Below are positions 1-6,745 of a stretch of 12,374 nucleotides of DNA, piece after piece. Both the position numbers and the translations under genes were made by a program. The notes beneath the pieces were generated by a model. That model ran no database searches and had not been told where the DNA came from. It saw nothing but the letters and a program-made list of their open reading frames with translations. The stretch's first letter is position 1. Every line of letters starts with the position of its first letter. Origin of the DNA: an uncultured Eubacterium sp. Its GTDB lineage: Bacteria > Bacillota > Clostridia > Oscillospirales > Acutalibacteraceae. The DNA lies in assembly GCA_905233805.1 (NCBI GenBank), contig CAJOER010000071.1:1-12374 (forward strand), in the 5' to 3' direction.

Positions 1-1846
1 CGGCCTTTGTAACCGCTCCCTGCTTTAAGACGGGAGATACAAGAATATCGCGCCCGAGCAGGTATTCATACGCCTCGTCATACGCCTGCTTTTCGTCGTA
101 GTGGAAAAACAGCGGCCGTATAACCGGAAGTCCCGTTTCGGCGTTTTCCTTAACCGCATCTTTAATATACGGTTTAAGTTCGGTGTGGAGCTTTGCGCAT
201 TTTGCGCCGTGCTTTAAAACATTTTCACTCGCGTCGTGCTGTGCGTTAAGGTCGGGGTTAAGTCCCTCATGGCCTCTCATAACGGGTGAAAATGCGTTCA
301 TTTCGCACCATCTCATATAAAGCTCCTCGCTTCTTTTAAGATTGAAAAACGAGGTGTAGCCGCCTATATCGCTGTGAGATAGACCGAAGCCGCAGACTGA
401 AAGCGAGAGCATTGCGGGAATAACCGACGGCAGACCGAAGTCTATTGAAAAATCGACGTGATTATCGCCGCACCACATCATGGTTGAATACTTCGGCGTA
501 TTCGTATATCCCGCTCTTGTAAAGAACATAATTTCCCCGAGCTTGCCCGCTTCCTCAACCGCCTCGCGGTTAATCTGCGCCCAGCGTGCAGGCCAGGTAT
601 TGTGAACAAGTTCGGCGTTTTCTCCGCTGAAAAGAACAGCGTCGGTGGGGAGATACTCACCGAAGTCAGCCATCCAGCCCGAAAGTCCGAGGTCAATCAT
701 ATTCTTTTTAATAACGTTTTTAATCCACTCAACCGCGTCGGGGTTGGTAAAGTCAACCATAGCCGCGGGGAAAGTTGTTATAGTTACGTAGTAATCCTCA
801 CCGTCCTTATTCTTGACGGTATAGCCTTTTTCGCTCGCCTCTTTATAAAGCGGTTTTTCAACCGCAAGGAAGGGATTGATATAGCCGAGAACCTTAATCC
901 CCTTTTCGCCGAGTTCCTTAATCTTTTTATCAAGGCCGGGATATAGTTCCTTATCCCATTCCCAGTTCCAGCAGAGCTGCTTGCCTACGGCGGTAACGCG
1001 CCTGCCTTCCCAGTCCTGAATCCATACGCCGTTAACGGGTATGCCGTGAGCGAGGGCGTTTTCAATCTTATCCATCATAATGTCTGTTCCGCCCTGAATT
1101 CCGAGGATATGGCCGTCATACACCCAGTCGGGGAGTTCAGGCTGCCTTCCGACAAGCTCGGTAAGATTATTCATAACCTCGGGGAAGGTATCGCCGAAGC
1201 CGATATAAAACGGAGCAATCTCATCCGTCTTTATTACGTGGCAGTTTTCACTTGTAAAATCAAACTCGCTCCTCGCGGTAGTCAGCGAGTGATAGAAATA
1301 CCTGCGCGAACTTAAAAAGGTCGGCTGGGCGTAATAGGTTTCGTACTTATTAAAGGGCTGCTTTCTTGTGGTATTCTTAATCCCCGCAACCTGTCTTACA
1401 AGCTTTTTCGTAACCTGCGCGGCGTTGATATGCTCGGCAACCCAGACGTTTACGTTCTTGCCTCTGAGATTGAATTCCGAGAAAATCTCGCCCGAGCCGT
1501 AAACGCATTCGTCCTTTTCGGCGGGGAGAGTAAGCCACATTCTGTTGAACTCATCAAAGCCGTCAAAGGATACCCTGAGCCTTTTCTTATGCTCAATATC
1601 AATCTGGATATTGCCGAAGTTGGTTGTAATCAGCGCGCTTTCGTCGCTGTGGGCAATATCGGTTATTTTAACGTATTTTTTATTCGTGATTTTCTCTTTG
1701 ATTTTAAACGAGCCGTGGCTCATTGAATAAGCGTTCTCGCCCTTGCCTACCATAATCGGCGCGGGCTTATATGTATCTATCGAATACACTGCCCTGCCGT
1801 TAATTTCAAGGTCAAGCTTTCTTCCGTTTAACACAAATTTAATCAT
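1..1846 (-). CDS. GH31 alpha-glycosidase, YihQ/sulfoquinovosidase-like, 3' end cut by window
   Basis: The 615 visible residues begin at ATG 1846, preceded by the ribosome binding site AGAGGTG. The C-terminal part lies outside the window. The protein is a retaining GH31 alpha-glycosidase with no signal peptide, so probably cytoplasmic. The core matches my memory of E. coli YihQ at a constant offset of 11 residues: GRQPELPDW..DG..LGIQGGT, then QDW (Q277), GYINPF, WMADFGEYLPTD with the nucleophile Asp at 394, the acid/base Asp at 461 in MMWCGDN, and HSDIGGY with Y497. YihQ releases sulfoquinovose from sulfolipid glycosides, using R301, W304 and Y508 to hold the sulfonate. Here W293 and Y497 are kept but the R301 position is Gln290 (codon at 977-979). 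Family membership is secure. Sulfoquinovosidase activity is doubtful, and a different alpha-glucoside may be the substrate. No sulfoquinovose catabolic genes are visible nearby. The gene has its own promoter at 1867-1896. Confidence 0.9.
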   Translation of the reverse strand, partial: MIKFVLNGRKLDLEINGRAVYSIDTYKPAPIMVGKGENAYSMSHGSFKIKEKITNKKYVKITDIAHSDESALITTNFGNIQIDIEHKKRLRVSFDGFDEFNRMWLTLPAEKDECVYGSGEIFSEFNLRGKNVNVWVAEHINAAQVTKKLVRQVAGIKNTTRKQPFNKYETYYAQPTFLSSRRYFYHSLTTARSEFDFTSENCHVIKTDEIAPFYIGFGDTFPEVMNNLTELVGRQPELPDWVYDGHILGIQGGTDIMMDKIENALAHGIPVNGVWIQDWEGRRVTAVGKQLCWNWEWDKELYPGLDKKIKELGEKGIKVLGYINPFLAVEKPLYKEASEKGYTVKNKDGEDYYVTITTFPAAMVDFTNPDAVEWIKNVIKKNMIDLGLSGWMADFGEYLPTDAVLFSGENAELVHNTWPARWAQINREAVEEAGKLGEIMFFTRAGYTNTPKYSTMMWCGDNHVDFSIDFGLPSVIPAMLSLSVCGFGLSHSDIGGYTSFFNLKRSEELYMRWCEMNAFSPVMRGHEGLNPDLNAQHDASENVLKHGAKCAKLHTELKPYIKDAVKENAETGLPVIRPLFFHYDEKQAYDEAYEYLLGRDILVSPVLKQGAVTKA

Positions 1847-1866
1847 AGTTACACCTCTAAAGTATT

Positions 1867-1896
1867 ATTATATATAAAAACGCTCCCCATTGTCAA
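1867..1896 (-). promoter_or_regulatory. Consensus sigma-A promoter of the GH31 gene
   Basis: On the minus strand a perfect TTGACA (1896-1891) is followed by an 18-bp spacer and a perfect TATAAT (1872-1867). Transcription would start near 1860, giving a leader of only about 14 nt that still contains the AGAGGTG ribosome binding site before ATG 1846. The -35 box lies at the centre of the inverted repeat at 1878-1908. Confidence 0.75.
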
Positions 1897-1908
1897 TGAG
1901 AAACGTTT
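1878..1908 (-). terminator. Hairpin after ispF, probable terminator, overlapping the GH31 promoter
   Basis: This 31-nt dyad starts 12 nt after the ispF stop codon. Read on the minus strand, AAACG pairs with CGTTT and CATTG with CAATG around a single central A. The intervening TTTCT/GGGAG arms pair through three G-U wobbles, giving roughly a 13-bp stem with a TTGACAA-type loop. The 3' side runs into TTTTT then ATATATAA. The U tract is partly consumed by the stem, so it may be a modest terminator. It could instead be an operator, because the dyad centre coincides with the -35 hexamer of the GH31 promoter. Confidence 0.55.
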
Positions 1909-1920
1909 ATTTTATAAATA

Positions 1921-2388
1921 TTATTTGACAAGTGCAACTGCGTGTGCGGCTATTCCCTCTTCGCGCCCCGTAAATCCGAGCCCTTCTTCCGTGGTAGCTT
2001 TAACGCTGACGCGGGATACGTCCATACTGCAGGCAGAAGCGATATTCTCCCGCATTTTTTCAATATAGGACTTCATTTTCGGTTTCTGGGCGATTAAGGT
2101 TGAATCAATGTTTTCAATTTCATACCCTTCGTCTTTAACACGTTTTGCGACTGCTTCAAGGAGCTTGAGAGAGTCGGCGCCCTTCCACTTTTCGTCGGTA
2201 TCGGGGAACATCCCGCCTATATCGCCGAGGGCGCACGCGCCGAGCAGAGCGTCCGAAATTGCGTGAAGAAGTACGTCCGCGTCGCTGTGGCCGAGGAGTC
2301 CCCTTTCATAAGGAATATCGACTCCGCCTATAATAAGTTTTCTGTTTTCAGTCAGTCTGTGAACGTCATATCCGTGGCCTATTCTCAT
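1921..2388 (-). CDS. ispF: 2-C-methyl-D-erythritol 2,4-cyclodiphosphate synthase IspF
   Basis: This 155-residue protein has the full family length. IspF converts CDP-ME 2-phosphate to MEcPP, releasing CMP, in the MEP route to isoprenoids. It is a cytoplasmic homotrimer with a divalent metal ion. Visible signatures are GHGYDVHRL with metal ligands D8 and H10, GHSDADVLLHA with H42, LGDIGGMFPD, and KATTEEGLGFTGR near the C-terminus. Its ATG overlaps the end of ispD by 4 nt (ATGA), so the two genes are translationally coupled. It is the last gene of the operon and is followed by a probable terminator. All key residues are intact. Confidence 0.97.
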   Translation of the reverse strand: MRIGHGYDVHRLTENRKLIIGGVDIPYERGLLGHSDADVLLHAISDALLGACALGDIGGMFPDTDEKWKGADSLKLLEAVAKRVKDEGYEIENIDSTLIAQKPKMKSYIEKMRENIASACSMDVSRVSVKATTEEGLGFTGREEGIAAHAVALVK

Positions 2389-3059
2389 TTTTCTTCACTC
2401 CTTACTATGCTTTCGCCGAGCGCTATATCGTCGGGCGTCGTAATCTTAATATTTGAATAATCTCCCGTTACCATTTTAACCTTTTCGCCGAAAAATTCAA
2501 TAAGTGCGCAATCATCGGTGAAATCTTTTCCGCTTTCCTGCGCTTTTTTCATCGCCTTTTTGTAGAGTTCAAACTCGAAAATCTGCGGCGTCTGAACTGC
2601 AAAAAGCGTTGAACGCTCGGGGGTGTCGACTACGAAATTATCGCCGTCAATAATCTTAATCGTATCCTTGACGGGTACGCCGACCGCCGCGGCTTTATGT
2701 TCTTTCGCAGCGGCATAGGTATTAATAATATCCTCTTTTTTAATGAACGGTCTTGCGCCGTCGTGGATAATGATAAAGTCCGCTTCGTCAACCGTTTCAA
2801 CAGCGTTTTTTACGCTTTCCTGACGGGTGGCGCCGCCGATAACAAAGGTTACCTTTTCATAGTTGAGGAGGTTGATATACGTATCAAGTTCCTCTTCCCT
2901 CGCGGTAACTATAATCTCGTCAATTATATCTAAATCAAGGAATGCCTCAACGCTTCTTTCAATCACGGTTTTACCCGCAACTTCAAGGAGCATTTTGTTT
3001 TTATCGCTTTTCATTCGCGTTCCCGAGCCTGCGCCGAGAATAATTGCGGTATTACTCAA
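2385..3059 (-). CDS. ispD: 2-C-methyl-D-erythritol 4-phosphate cytidylyltransferase IspD
   Basis: This 224-residue protein is close to the usual family length. IspD makes CDP-methylerythritol from MEP and CTP, two steps before IspF. It has the nucleotidyltransferase N-terminus AIILGAGSGTRM followed by K-N-K and a P-loop-like basic segment, the metal/nucleotide motif IIHDGARPF, VPVKDTIK, and QTPQ-F near residue 160. The most likely start is TTG 3059, because the conserved strand begins four codons later and no ATG is nearby. AAAGGAG lies 10 nt upstream, and a second AAGGA sits very close to the start. The TTG overlaps the 3' end of the rqcH reading frame by 8 nt, and the 3' end overlaps ispF by 4 nt. 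Confidence 0.95.
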   Translation of the reverse strand: MSNTAIILGAGSGTRMKSDKNKMLLEVAGKTVIERSVEAFLDLDIIDEIIVTAREEELDTYINLLNYEKVTFVIGGATRQESVKNAVETVDEADFIIIHDGARPFIKKEDIINTYAAAKEHKAAAVGVPVKDTIKIIDGDNFVVDTPERSTLFAVQTPQIFEFELYKKAMKKAQESGKDFTDDCALIEFFGEKVKMVTGDYSNIKITTPDDIALGESIVRSEEK

Positions 3060-4694
3060 TTTCCTTAATCTCCTTTAATTCGTCTTCGTTAGGGGTGACG
3101 TATTCGGTATTGTAATTATCGTAAATAACCATACCCGGCTTTGCGCCGTTTGGCTTATAAACGTTTTTAACGGTGGTATAGTCTACCGCAACGTTTGACG
3201 AGGCGTGGGCCTTCGAATAAAACGCGGCGAGCATGGCGCCCTGTCTTATGAGTTTGTCTGTAAAGGGCTTCGCCTTGTCAGACACGGCGATTACATGGCT
3301 TCCCGCCGCCTCTTTTACGTGGAACCACATATCGTAATTCTTGGCGGTTTTAAGTGTGAGTTCGTCGTTTTGTACGTTATTGCGTCCGACGTAAACGGTA
3401 TATCCCTCGTCGGTTATAAACTTCCTCGGCGGGAGTTTTTTGTCCCTGCTCTTTTTCTGTATGCGCCTTGAAAGAAATCCCGCTTTTGAAAGTTCTTCTT
3501 TAATGGCTGAAATCTTTCAAGATACACTGCCTCGTCCTCGGCCTGCTTAATAAAGGCGTTGAGTTTCTGCTCCGCAACCTGTTTTTTTCGGTATTCTTTA
3601 TAGTATTTCTGCGCGTTCTGGGACGGAGTCAGAGTCGGGTCGGCAGGAATTCTGACAGTGTTATTACCGTCGTAGAAGTTCTCTAAATCATAAAACAGCG
3701 AGCCTTTTTCAAGGTTATATAGATTTGAATTTATAAGGTCGCCGTAGACTTTGAGAATCTCTTTTCCCTTGCACTCTTCAAGCTCGTTTTTACGGTTTAT
3801 CGCCTTTCTTACGGCGCGCTCCTGAAGGGTTGTGAGAAGTCTGAAAAGGTCGTTGCTGCGCTGCCTGATTCTTTCAATTCTGACCTGCTCATAGTAGAAA
3901 TAATCAACAAGCTTTGAGCAGGTATCAAAGCGTTTTATTTCGCATAAATCGCCGTACTGTTTCGGAGTGAAAAATGTAAAGTCTTTGGGCTTGTCAATGA
4001 TAACGGCGGAGGGTTCGGGGCTTGCAATTTTATCGCGGAGTTCATAAAGTCCCATACCGCTTTCAAGCTCCCTTGCAACTATCGGCGATATACCCTGCAA
4101 TACCTCCTGAGCCGCCTTTGACTTTTTCATATCAAGCGAGGTTATCGCCTTATCGATATCAACGATTCTGTCGTTTAATATATTCATTTTTTTCTGCTGA
4201 GGCGGAAGCTCGTATCTCAGTCCGGGCAGTACCTCGCGCACGCTCGACTTGCTTTCGTCGATACGCTTTACGCACTCTACTATTATCCCCTCTTCGTTTA
4301 CAAGGATAATATTGCTGTGGCGTCCCATAATTTCAATTATAAGCTTATATAAAACGGGGTCACCGAGTTCGTTTTGCGCGTCAAATACGAGATTGAGAAT
4401 TCTTTCAAATCCGTCCTGCTCAACGGCTTTGAGCTTTGCGCCCGAAAGGAGTTTTCTGAGCAACATAGTCAGCATCGGAGGCTGCTTCGGGTTTTCAAAG
4501 CGAGAGTCGGTAAGATGTATTCTCGCGCTTTCGGCACGGGCGGAAAGCATAAGTTTTTTCACTCCGTCAAAGGTTCTGAACGTAAGAAGAAGCTCGTCGC
4601 GCGAGGGCTGATAAATCTTATCAACTCTTGCGCCGAGCAGTTCAGTTTCTATTTCTTTTTTTAAGAGTGAAAGAAATATTCCGTCAAGTGCCAT
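3052..4694 (-). pseudogene. rqcH: RqcH/Rqc2 (NFACT, fibronectin-binding-like) gene with an internal frameshift
   Basis: RqcH binds stalled 50S subunits carrying peptidyl-tRNA and directs alanine tailing in ribosome rescue. The start is ATG 4694 with AAGGA upstream. The first frame gives NFACT-N (MALDGIFLSLLKKEI..LLGARVDKIYQPSRDELLL, residues 1 to about 130), a helical middle and coiled coil (about 260-390) ending EDEAVYLE. The frame is then lost near 3510-3517 (residue about 393) and runs out at 3414. The second frame resumes AIKEELSKAGFLSRR, VGRNNVQNDELTLK and the NFACT-R signature WFHVKEAAGSH through to a stop at 3052. One added base would restore the frame. However, the family usually has about a dozen more residues between the YLES-like helix and the EIREEL-like helix, so a deletion of about 40 bp fits better. 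The downstream 150 codons are open and conserved, so the break is either recent or an assembly artefact. The motif usually Asp97-Arg98 is Glu97-Arg98 here. Confidence 0.85.
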
Positions 4695-4704
4695 ACAGTT
4701 TTCC

Positions 4705-5451
4705 TTAAACAGATTTTATCGGGTTTTCAACGGGCGCAACAATAAATTCAACGTCCGTAAATGTTTTTTCAAGTTTATCTTTGAGCATAAGAAACGCGGC
4801 GTTTTCGGTTTCAAAATGGCCTGCCGAGATAACGGCGCGTCCCTCCTGCGCAGCGTCAAGCATAGTGTGATATTTCATATCGCCCGTAATAAAGCAATCC
4901 GCCTCTTCAAGGGCTGAAAACATATAATCCTGGCATCCGCCTCCGCCGAGCGCAACAGTTTTAACGGGCTTTTCCGTATCGGTATAGCGGATACCTGCAC
5001 AGCCGAGAGTATCGCTTACAAACTCGGCAAAATCGTCAATGCTCATTTCGCCCTCAAGTTCACCCTTTACAATCAGGCCGTCGCCGATATGAGAGGTGTT
5101 TTTAAGATTCAGAAGAGAGGCAAGATTATCGTTTATTCCGCCCTCGGCAAAATCTAAATTAGTATGGGCGCAAAGCGCAGAAATGCCTGAATTTACAAGG
5201 GTATACACGGCGCTTCCTTTAATAACCGTTTTAACGTCGCCGAGGATTACCGGGTGATGAGTCAATACAAGTTCAGCGCCTACTTCCTTTGCAAAGGAGG
5301 AAACCTCTTTTGTGCAGTCAAGCGCCATAACGCATTTTTTTACCTCTTGTCTGAAATCGCCGACAAGATGCCCGGAATTATCCCATTCTTCCTGAGTATC
5401 GTAAGGGGCGAATGAATTAATATAATCATAAATATTTTTAACTGTTGTCAT
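4705..5451 (-). CDS. Nif3-like dinuclear metal-centre protein (YqfO family)
   Basis: This 248-residue protein is the short form of the family, lacking the central PII-like insert seen in longer homologues. Members bind two metal ions and are often annotated as GTP cyclohydrolase I type 2, but the physiological role is unsettled. Visible motifs are EEWDNSGHLVG near residue 22, LVLTHHPVI with the paired His near 65, CAHTNLD near 95, and toward the C-terminus ITGDMKYH and SAGHFETEN, which supply further metal ligands. I chose ATG 5451 because GAGGAG sits 8 nt upstream. A TTG at 5466 would extend it by five residues but overlaps that site. The start lies inside the 3' end of trmK, the standard trmK-nif3 order in Bacillota, and rqcH follows after 10 nt. 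Confidence 0.93.
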   Translation of the reverse strand: MTTVKNIYDYINSFAPYDTQEEWDNSGHLVGDFRQEVKKCVMALDCTKEVSSFAKEVGAELVLTHHPVILGDVKTVIKGSAVYTLVNSGISALCAHTNLDFAEGGINDNLASLLNLKNTSHIGDGLIVKGELEGEMSIDDFAEFVSDTLGCAGIRYTDTEKPVKTVALGGGGCQDYMFSALEEADCFITGDMKYHTMLDAAQEGRAVISAGHFETENAAFLMLKDKLEKTFTDVEFIVAPVENPIKSV

Positions 5452-6035
5452 TGATTTTCTCCTCAATTATATTTCTTAATGCGGAATAATCCGCTCCGCT
5501 TTTTTCCTTGTTTTTAAGGTAGTTCAGAAGGTGAATAAAATATTCTTTATCCGAAAAATCTTTAATTTTACCCAAGAAAATACTTTCGTCGCTTACTTCG
5601 GTATTATCCCCCGTATAACAGGCGTCAAAAACGCTGTAATGATGCTCGGAATCGGATACAACGATATCGTTTTTTAGTCATGGGATTGATAATCAGATGC
5701 TTTGATTTTATATAAGCGCACCTTGAAAGAATATCGGCAATAAGCTCGCCGCCCATACCCGCAATTAAAGCGTCGTCAAAGTCGTCGGAAGCTATATTCT
5801 CAAATCCGTCGGAAAGCACGCATTTTATTTTGTTTTCAAGATTGTACTGAGCCACGAGCGCCTTGCATGAGTTCAGCGGCTTTTCATTAATATCGCAGGC
5901 AACGGCGCTTTTGATATATCCCTTTTCACAGAGATAAACGGGTATATAGCCGTGGTCGCAGCCTATATCGGCAAGGGAGGCGCCCTCCCTGACCAGTTTT
6001 GCGCAGGCGCTCAGCCTTTCGGACAGTTTAAGCAT
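5438..6035 (-). pseudogene. trmK: tRNA (adenine-22-N1)-methyltransferase TrmK, broken by an internal deletion/frameshift
   Basis: TrmK methylates N1 of A22 in tRNA using SAM. ATG 6035 has AGAGGA 8 nt upstream. The first frame carries the Rossmann SAM motif SLADIGCDHGYIPVYL (residues 20-35), ACDIN, LSDGFE, IAGMGGELIADIL (91-103) and HLIINPMT (113-120). It then loses the family frame at a run of six A (5670-5675) and stops at 5625. The other frame continues DIVVSDSEHHYSVFDA and an intact C-terminal helical tail (YFIHLLNYLKNKEKSG..) to a TAA at 5438, overlapping the nif3-like start by 14 nt. Compared with B. subtilis TrmK, about 14 residues carrying the LReWLYxxx helix are missing between INPM and DIVVS. 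The loss is therefore probably about 35-38 bp rather than a single base. Either the enzyme is inactive or the assembly is wrong here. First gene of the leftward operon. Confidence 0.85.
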
Positions 6036-6059
6036 AATACATTCCTCTTATTTATTAGA

Positions 6060-6086
6060 GTATATTATACATTAAATATTAAATGT
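6060..6086. promoter_or_regulatory. Operator-like dyads over the trmK -10 box and spacer
   Basis: Two adjacent inverted repeats fill this stretch. GTATA-T-TATAC at 6060-6070 is a perfect 5+1+5 dyad over the leftward -10 box. ACATTAAAT/ATTAAATGT at 6069-6086 matches in 8 of 9 positions and fills the promoter spacer. It also contains a tandem ATTAAAT repeat. A regulator bound here would block leftward transcription. AT-rich promoter DNA makes such dyads fairly likely by chance, so this is a suggestion only. Confidence 0.3.
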
Positions 6087-6092
6087 TTGCAA
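6064..6092 (-). promoter_or_regulatory. Promoter of the trmK-nif3-rqcH-ispD-ispF operon
   Basis: On the minus strand TTGCAA (6092-6087), a 17-bp spacer and a perfect TATAAT (6069-6064) predict a start near 6057 and a leader of about 22 nt before trmK. The -35 hexamer is itself palindromic and is shared with the rightward promoter. Confidence 0.65.
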
Positions 6093-6115
6093 GTTTTATG
6101 AAACTGTGATATACT
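6087..6115 (+). promoter_or_regulatory. Rightward promoter of the DUF4364 gene, sharing its -35 hexamer
   Basis: TTGCAA at 6087-6092, a 17-bp spacer, and TATACT at 6110-6115 with the extended -10 dinucleotide TG at 6107-6108. The predicted start near 6122 falls right at the GGTGA ribosome binding site, so the leader would be only about 10 nt. Confidence 0.6.
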
Positions 6116-6131
6116 CAAATCGGTGATAATT

Positions 6132-6734
6132 ATGGACGAAAAAAACATAGAAAAACTCAGCGAAAACGAAATTGACCCGCGACTTCATTTCGACGCTTTA
6201 ATGGGCGGCGTAAAGGACGGCGGGCTTAGAAGCGTTAATTCAATTTACCTTACGGTTTGCTATATAGTTGAAAACATTAACGGCAAGGTTACAAAGGAAG
6301 TTATTCCTCAGGCTATGAGCGAGGGCGGACTCGCTAATTATTTTGAAGTCACCGACGCTATCGGGAAGCTGATAAAAAGCGGAACGCTTATTGAAAATGA
6401 GGACGGCGTATTAAGCCTTAACAAAAATACGCGCGCGGACATTGAGCTTGTTGAAAAGGACCTGCCTTATACGGTAAGGGAGCGCAGTATACGCCTTGTT
6501 CAGAAAATCATAGCCAAGGAAAAATACAGACGTGAAAACGAGGCTGAAATTTCAAAAAATGAAAACGGATATGACGTTATTCTCAACATAAGCGACGGCG
6601 ATACCGAATATATGAGACTTAAACTTTTCGCCTCAACCGTTGAACAGGCTGAAATGATAAAAGAAAAGTTTCTTACTGACCCCGCAAAAGTATATGAGGC
6701 GGTTATCAGCGGAATATTCCAGAACGAAGAATAG
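6132..6734 (+). CDS. DUF4364-family, probable winged-helix protein
   Basis: This 200-residue cytoplasmic protein has no known biochemical role. I recognise the DUF4364 pattern: an N-terminal helix-turn-helix-like region, roughly residues 35-105 (YLTVCYIVENINGKVTKE, then GLANYFEVTDAIGKLIKSGTLIE and a wing-like VLSLN), followed by LPYTVRERSIRLVQKII and a C-terminal alpha/beta part with the family-typical STVEQAEMIKEKF and a closing KVYEAVISGIF. The order fits a DNA-binding regulator, but this is inferred from fold appearance. ATG 6132 is preferred over GTG 6123, because GGTGA lies six bases before the ATG. It is divergent from trmK and only 11 nt upstream of the next gene, so it probably heads a two-gene operon. 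Confidence 0.85.
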   Translation: MDEKNIEKLSENEIDPRLHFDALMGGVKDGGLRSVNSIYLTVCYIVENINGKVTKEVIPQAMSEGGLANYFEVTDAIGKLIKSGTLIENEDGVLSLNKNTRADIELVEKDLPYTVRERSIRLVQKIIAKEKYRRENEAEISKNENGYDVILNISDGDTEYMRLKLFASTVEQAEMIKEKFLTDPAKVYEAVISGIFQNEE

Positions 6735-6745
6735 GTGAAAATATT

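Noticed and set aside
602..1730. Several plus-strand open frames across the GH31 gene
   Set aside because: They are antisense to a strongly conserved gene, have no family resemblance or ribosome binding sites, and are shadows of codon bias.
3414..3540. Programmed ribosomal frameshift in rqcH
   Set aside because: There is no slippery heptamer with downstream structure, the family is not known for frameshifting, and conserved residues are missing at the junction, which a frameshift would not explain.
4022..4664. Plus-strand open frames opposite rqcH
   Set aside because: They are antisense shadows of a conserved gene with no recognisable protein features.
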